Shown piece by piece: positions 62,139-64,000 of a stretch of DNA of 64,000 nt. The notes beneath the pieces are model-generated. The model had not been told where the DNA came from. It did no database searches and saw only the letters and a program-made list of their open reading frames with translations. The stretch is from PALSA-693 sp963702305 (GTDB lineage Bacteria > Actinomycetota > Acidimicrobiia > Acidimicrobiales > Palsa-688): contig CAVPBX010000008.1 of NCBI GenBank assembly GCA_963702305.1, positions 248,001 to 312,000 on the forward strand, given 5' to 3'. How positions within the stretch are numbered: the stretch's first letter is position 1; every line of letters begins with the position of its first letter. The position numbers and the translations under genes are program-made.

Positions 62139-62744
62139 ATGCACTACGAGGACAGCCAGGCTGAGATCCACAAGGTGGTCGTGGGGCCCATGGACAACAA
62201 CGTCTACGTCCTGCGCTGCAAGCAGACCGGCGACGCCGTCCTGCTCGACGCGGCCAACGAGCACGAGAAGCTGCTCGGACCTGTGCCGAGCCCTGGGGGT
62301 GCGCAACGTGCTGGAGACCCACGGCCACTGGGACCACATCCAAGCGGTCCCCGCCGTGCGCGACGCCGGCTACGAAGTCGGTGTCACTGCCGCCGACGCG
62401 ATCGATGCTGCCCGTCGTACGATTTCGTCCTGGAGGACGACGCGGTGATCGATGTCGGCCGGCTCCGCCTGCACACCATCGCCACCCCGGGCCACACGCC
62501 GGGATCCATGTGCTTCCGGCTGGAGGGGTCGCCGGTCCTGTTCAGCGGCGACACCCTGTTCCCCGGCGGGCCGGGCAATACCAAGTTCCCCGGCGGGGAC
62601 TTCCCGACGATCATCCGCTCGGTCGAGGACCGGTTGTTCGCCAAACTCGATCCCGACACCCTGGTGCTGCCGGGCCACGGCACGGATACGACCATCGGCG
62701 AGGAGACTCCCCACCTGCAGGAGTGGATCGACCGGGGCTGGTAG
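62139..62744 (+). CDS. Metallo-beta-lactamase-fold hydrolase, multiple frame errors
   Basis: About 200 residues after correction. The ends are in one frame and the middle (62279-62405) in another: the middle carries the metal motif THGHWDHIQAVPAV, while the C-terminal part has TPGHTPGSMCF, FSGDTLFPGG and LPGHGTDTTIGEE. Repair needs one base removed at 62277-62278 (giving EKLLDLCRALGV) and two in 62401-62413 (restoring MLPSYDFVLEDD). The family (glyoxalase II-like) includes hydrolases of thioesters. The intact metal motifs argue against a real pseudogene. Confidence 0.85.
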   Translation: MHYEDSQAEIHKVVVGPMDNNVYVLRCKQTGDAVLLDAANEHEKLLGPVPSPGGAQRAGDPRPLGPHPSGPRRARRRLRSRCHCRRRDRCCPSYDFVLEDDAVIDVGRLRLHTIATPGHTPGSMCFRLEGSPVLFSGDTLFPGGPGNTKFPGGDFPTIIRSVEDRLFAKLDPDTLVLPGHGTDTTIGEETPHLQEWIDRGW

Positions 62745-62767
62745 CCGGCCGGCGCCGGCGGCGCGCC

Positions 62768-64000
62768 CTACGACCCGGTCAACGGGTGCCGGGGGGCGTC
62801 GACCAGCTCCAGGTCGTCCGGCAGGCCCTCGACGGCCACCTTGTCGCCCTCCACCGTGACGGAGACCCGGGCGCCGGCGAGGGGAATCCGTCCCACGTGG
62901 AGGCGGCCGATCTGCTCGGGTAGCGCCGGGTGCAGCCACACCTTGCCGCGCGGCACCCACGGGTCCAGGCGCAGCAGGGTGCGCAGCATCAGCAGGGGTG
63001 AGGCCGCGGCCCAGGCCTGGGGCGAGCAGGACGTGGGATAGGACACCACGAGCGGGAGCTCCATGCGCTCCAGCCCGCTAAAGAGCTCCGGCAGCCGGCC
63101 GCCCTGGCCGACCGCGGCGTCCAGCACGGCCATGATCACCCGCTGGGCCTCCCGGACGTAGCCGTAGCGCATCAGGCCGGCGGCCACGATGGCGTTGTCG
63201 TGCGGCCACACCGACCCGCAGTGGTAGCGAGATCGGGTTGTAACCGGTCATGGAGGACCCGAGGGTGCGCACCCCCCACCCGCTGAACAGATCGGGGCTG
63301 AGCAGTTTGCGGGCCACCGCGTCGGCCTTGTCGGCGTCGAGGATCCCGGTCCACAAGCAGTGGCCCATGTTGGACGTCAGGGCGTCGATGGGCTGCTTGT
63401 CCCGGTCGAGGCCCATGGCCAGCCAGCCCTTCTCCTCCAGCCAGAAGTCCCGGTTGAACGCCGTTTTCAGGGCCGCGGCGCGAGCCCGCAGCTCGGAGGA
63501 CAGGGCGGCGTCGCCCTGCTCGGCGGCGAAGAAGGCCCGGGCCAGGTAGGCGCCGTAGGTGTAGCCCTGCACCTCGGCCAGGGCGATCGGCGGATCGGCG
63601 ATGCGGCCGTCGGCGAAGCGGACCGCCTCGGCCGAGTCCTTCCACCCCTGGTTGCGCAGGCCCCGGTCGGAGGTCCGCTGGTACTCGACGTACCCGTCGC
63701 CGTCGCGGTCGCCGAAATCGGTGATCCACGCCAGGGCCCGGTCGGCGTGGGGCAGCAGCTCGTCGACCGCCTCTCGGGCCAGCCCCCAGCGGCGCAGCTC
63801 CCCCAGCAGCATCACGAACAGCGGGGTGGCGTCGGCAGTCCCGTAGTAGATGGTGCCGCCGCCGAGCGACAGCGAAGAGGCCTCGCCGAAGCGCATCTCG
63901 TGCAGGATGCGGCCCGGCTCCTCCTCGTTGTAGGGCCGGACGTCCTGGCCCTGGAAACGGGCCAGCGTCTGCAGCGTGCCGAGGGCCAGCTCCGGGTCGA
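62768..64000 (-). CDS. Glycogen debranching-like amylo-alpha-1,6-glucosidase, C-terminal part, frameshifted
   Basis: The gene runs off the right edge; about 410 C-terminal residues are visible. The (alpha/alpha)6 glycosidase part shows YNEEEPGRILHEMRFGE, YYGTADATPLFVMLLGEL, DGDGYVEYQR, RNQGWKDSAEAVRFADG, VQGYTYGAYLARA, then YHCGSVWPHDNAIVAAGL and SCSPQAWAAASPLLML. The frame breaks near 63227; removing one base restores GYNPISYHCGSVWPHDNA. Such proteins hydrolyse alpha-1,6 branch points of glycogen-like glucans or act on trehalose-type substrates. The start is outside the window. Confidence 0.88.

Overview
The window is about 70% GC, uses many GTG and TTG starts, and joins most operon genes by 4-nt stop/start overlaps (GTGA or ATGA). 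The gene content (mycofactocin locus, MhuD-like heme-degrading enzyme, WS/DGAT acyltransferase, GAF-ANTAR protein, SigB/SigF-type sigma factors with partner-switching regulators, encapsulin, secreted 42-residue 'GYWLVAADGG' repeats) points to an actinobacterium, most likely of the Acidimicrobiia type. This taxonomic call is inference; no rRNA or tRNA gene was seen.

Layout. 1-2364: 3' part of metH. 2.5-7.5 kb: secreted repeat protein, YceI-like lipocalin, and a minus-strand operon of intradiol dioxygenase, two methyltransferases and a YjbQ protein. 7.6-16.8 kb: a general-stress island with encapsulin shell and ferritin-like cargo, a complete partner-switching set (STAS antagonist, sigma factor, degenerate RsbW-like protein, MEDS-HATPase kinase, GAF-SpoIIE phosphatase, GAF-ANTAR), SurE, a second sigma factor carrying a decayed CheR-like N-terminal domain, and a small membrane protein. 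Four SigB-like promoter motifs sit in front of genes of this island. 16.8-19.6 kb: SsuABC/TauABC-type ABC transporter. 19.6-24.4 kb: acyl-CoA ligase, two small secreted proteins, SDR, M24 peptidase. 24.4-28.9 kb: lipoyl and 2-oxoacid dehydrogenase operon (Lpd, E2, a single-ORF LipB-LipA fusion). 28.9-31 kb: TPP riboswitch, thiG, thiH. 31-33.6 kb: MhuD-like protein and an ECF sigma-NfeD-SPFH operon. 33.6-38.1 kb: mycofactocin operon mftA-mftB-mftC-mftE-SDR-mftF, without mftD. 38-46 kb: WS/DGAT, NCS1 transporter, purB, a GC microrepeat, aldo-keto reductase, Pro-rich protein and murJ. 46-49 kb: class III cyclase, anti-sigma and ECF sigma. 49.3-51.2 kb: a lower-GC orphan gene with a nucleotidyltransferase-like motif. 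51.2-64 kb: hydantoinase B/A, RNase HI, aceE, HhH-GPD protein, thiS-thiE, hydrolase, gamma carbonic anhydrase, acyl-CoA dehydrogenase, metallo-hydrolase, glycogen debranching-like enzyme (runs off the end).

Working together: aceE (55 kb) with the E2, E3 and LipB-LipA genes (24-29 kb) covers oxidative decarboxylation and lipoylation; riboswitch-thiGH and thiS-thiE cover much of the thiazole/thiamine-phosphate branch that supplies TPP to aceE. The 7.6-16.8 kb block reads as a stress regulon with iron storage as one output.

Quality caveat: at least eleven otherwise normal genes are broken by single-base events, and almost every one is repaired by removing one base, usually from a C/G run. This looks like an insertion-biased sequencing error rather than gene decay, so the split genes are annotated as whole. 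It also creates false fusions (mftC with mftE).
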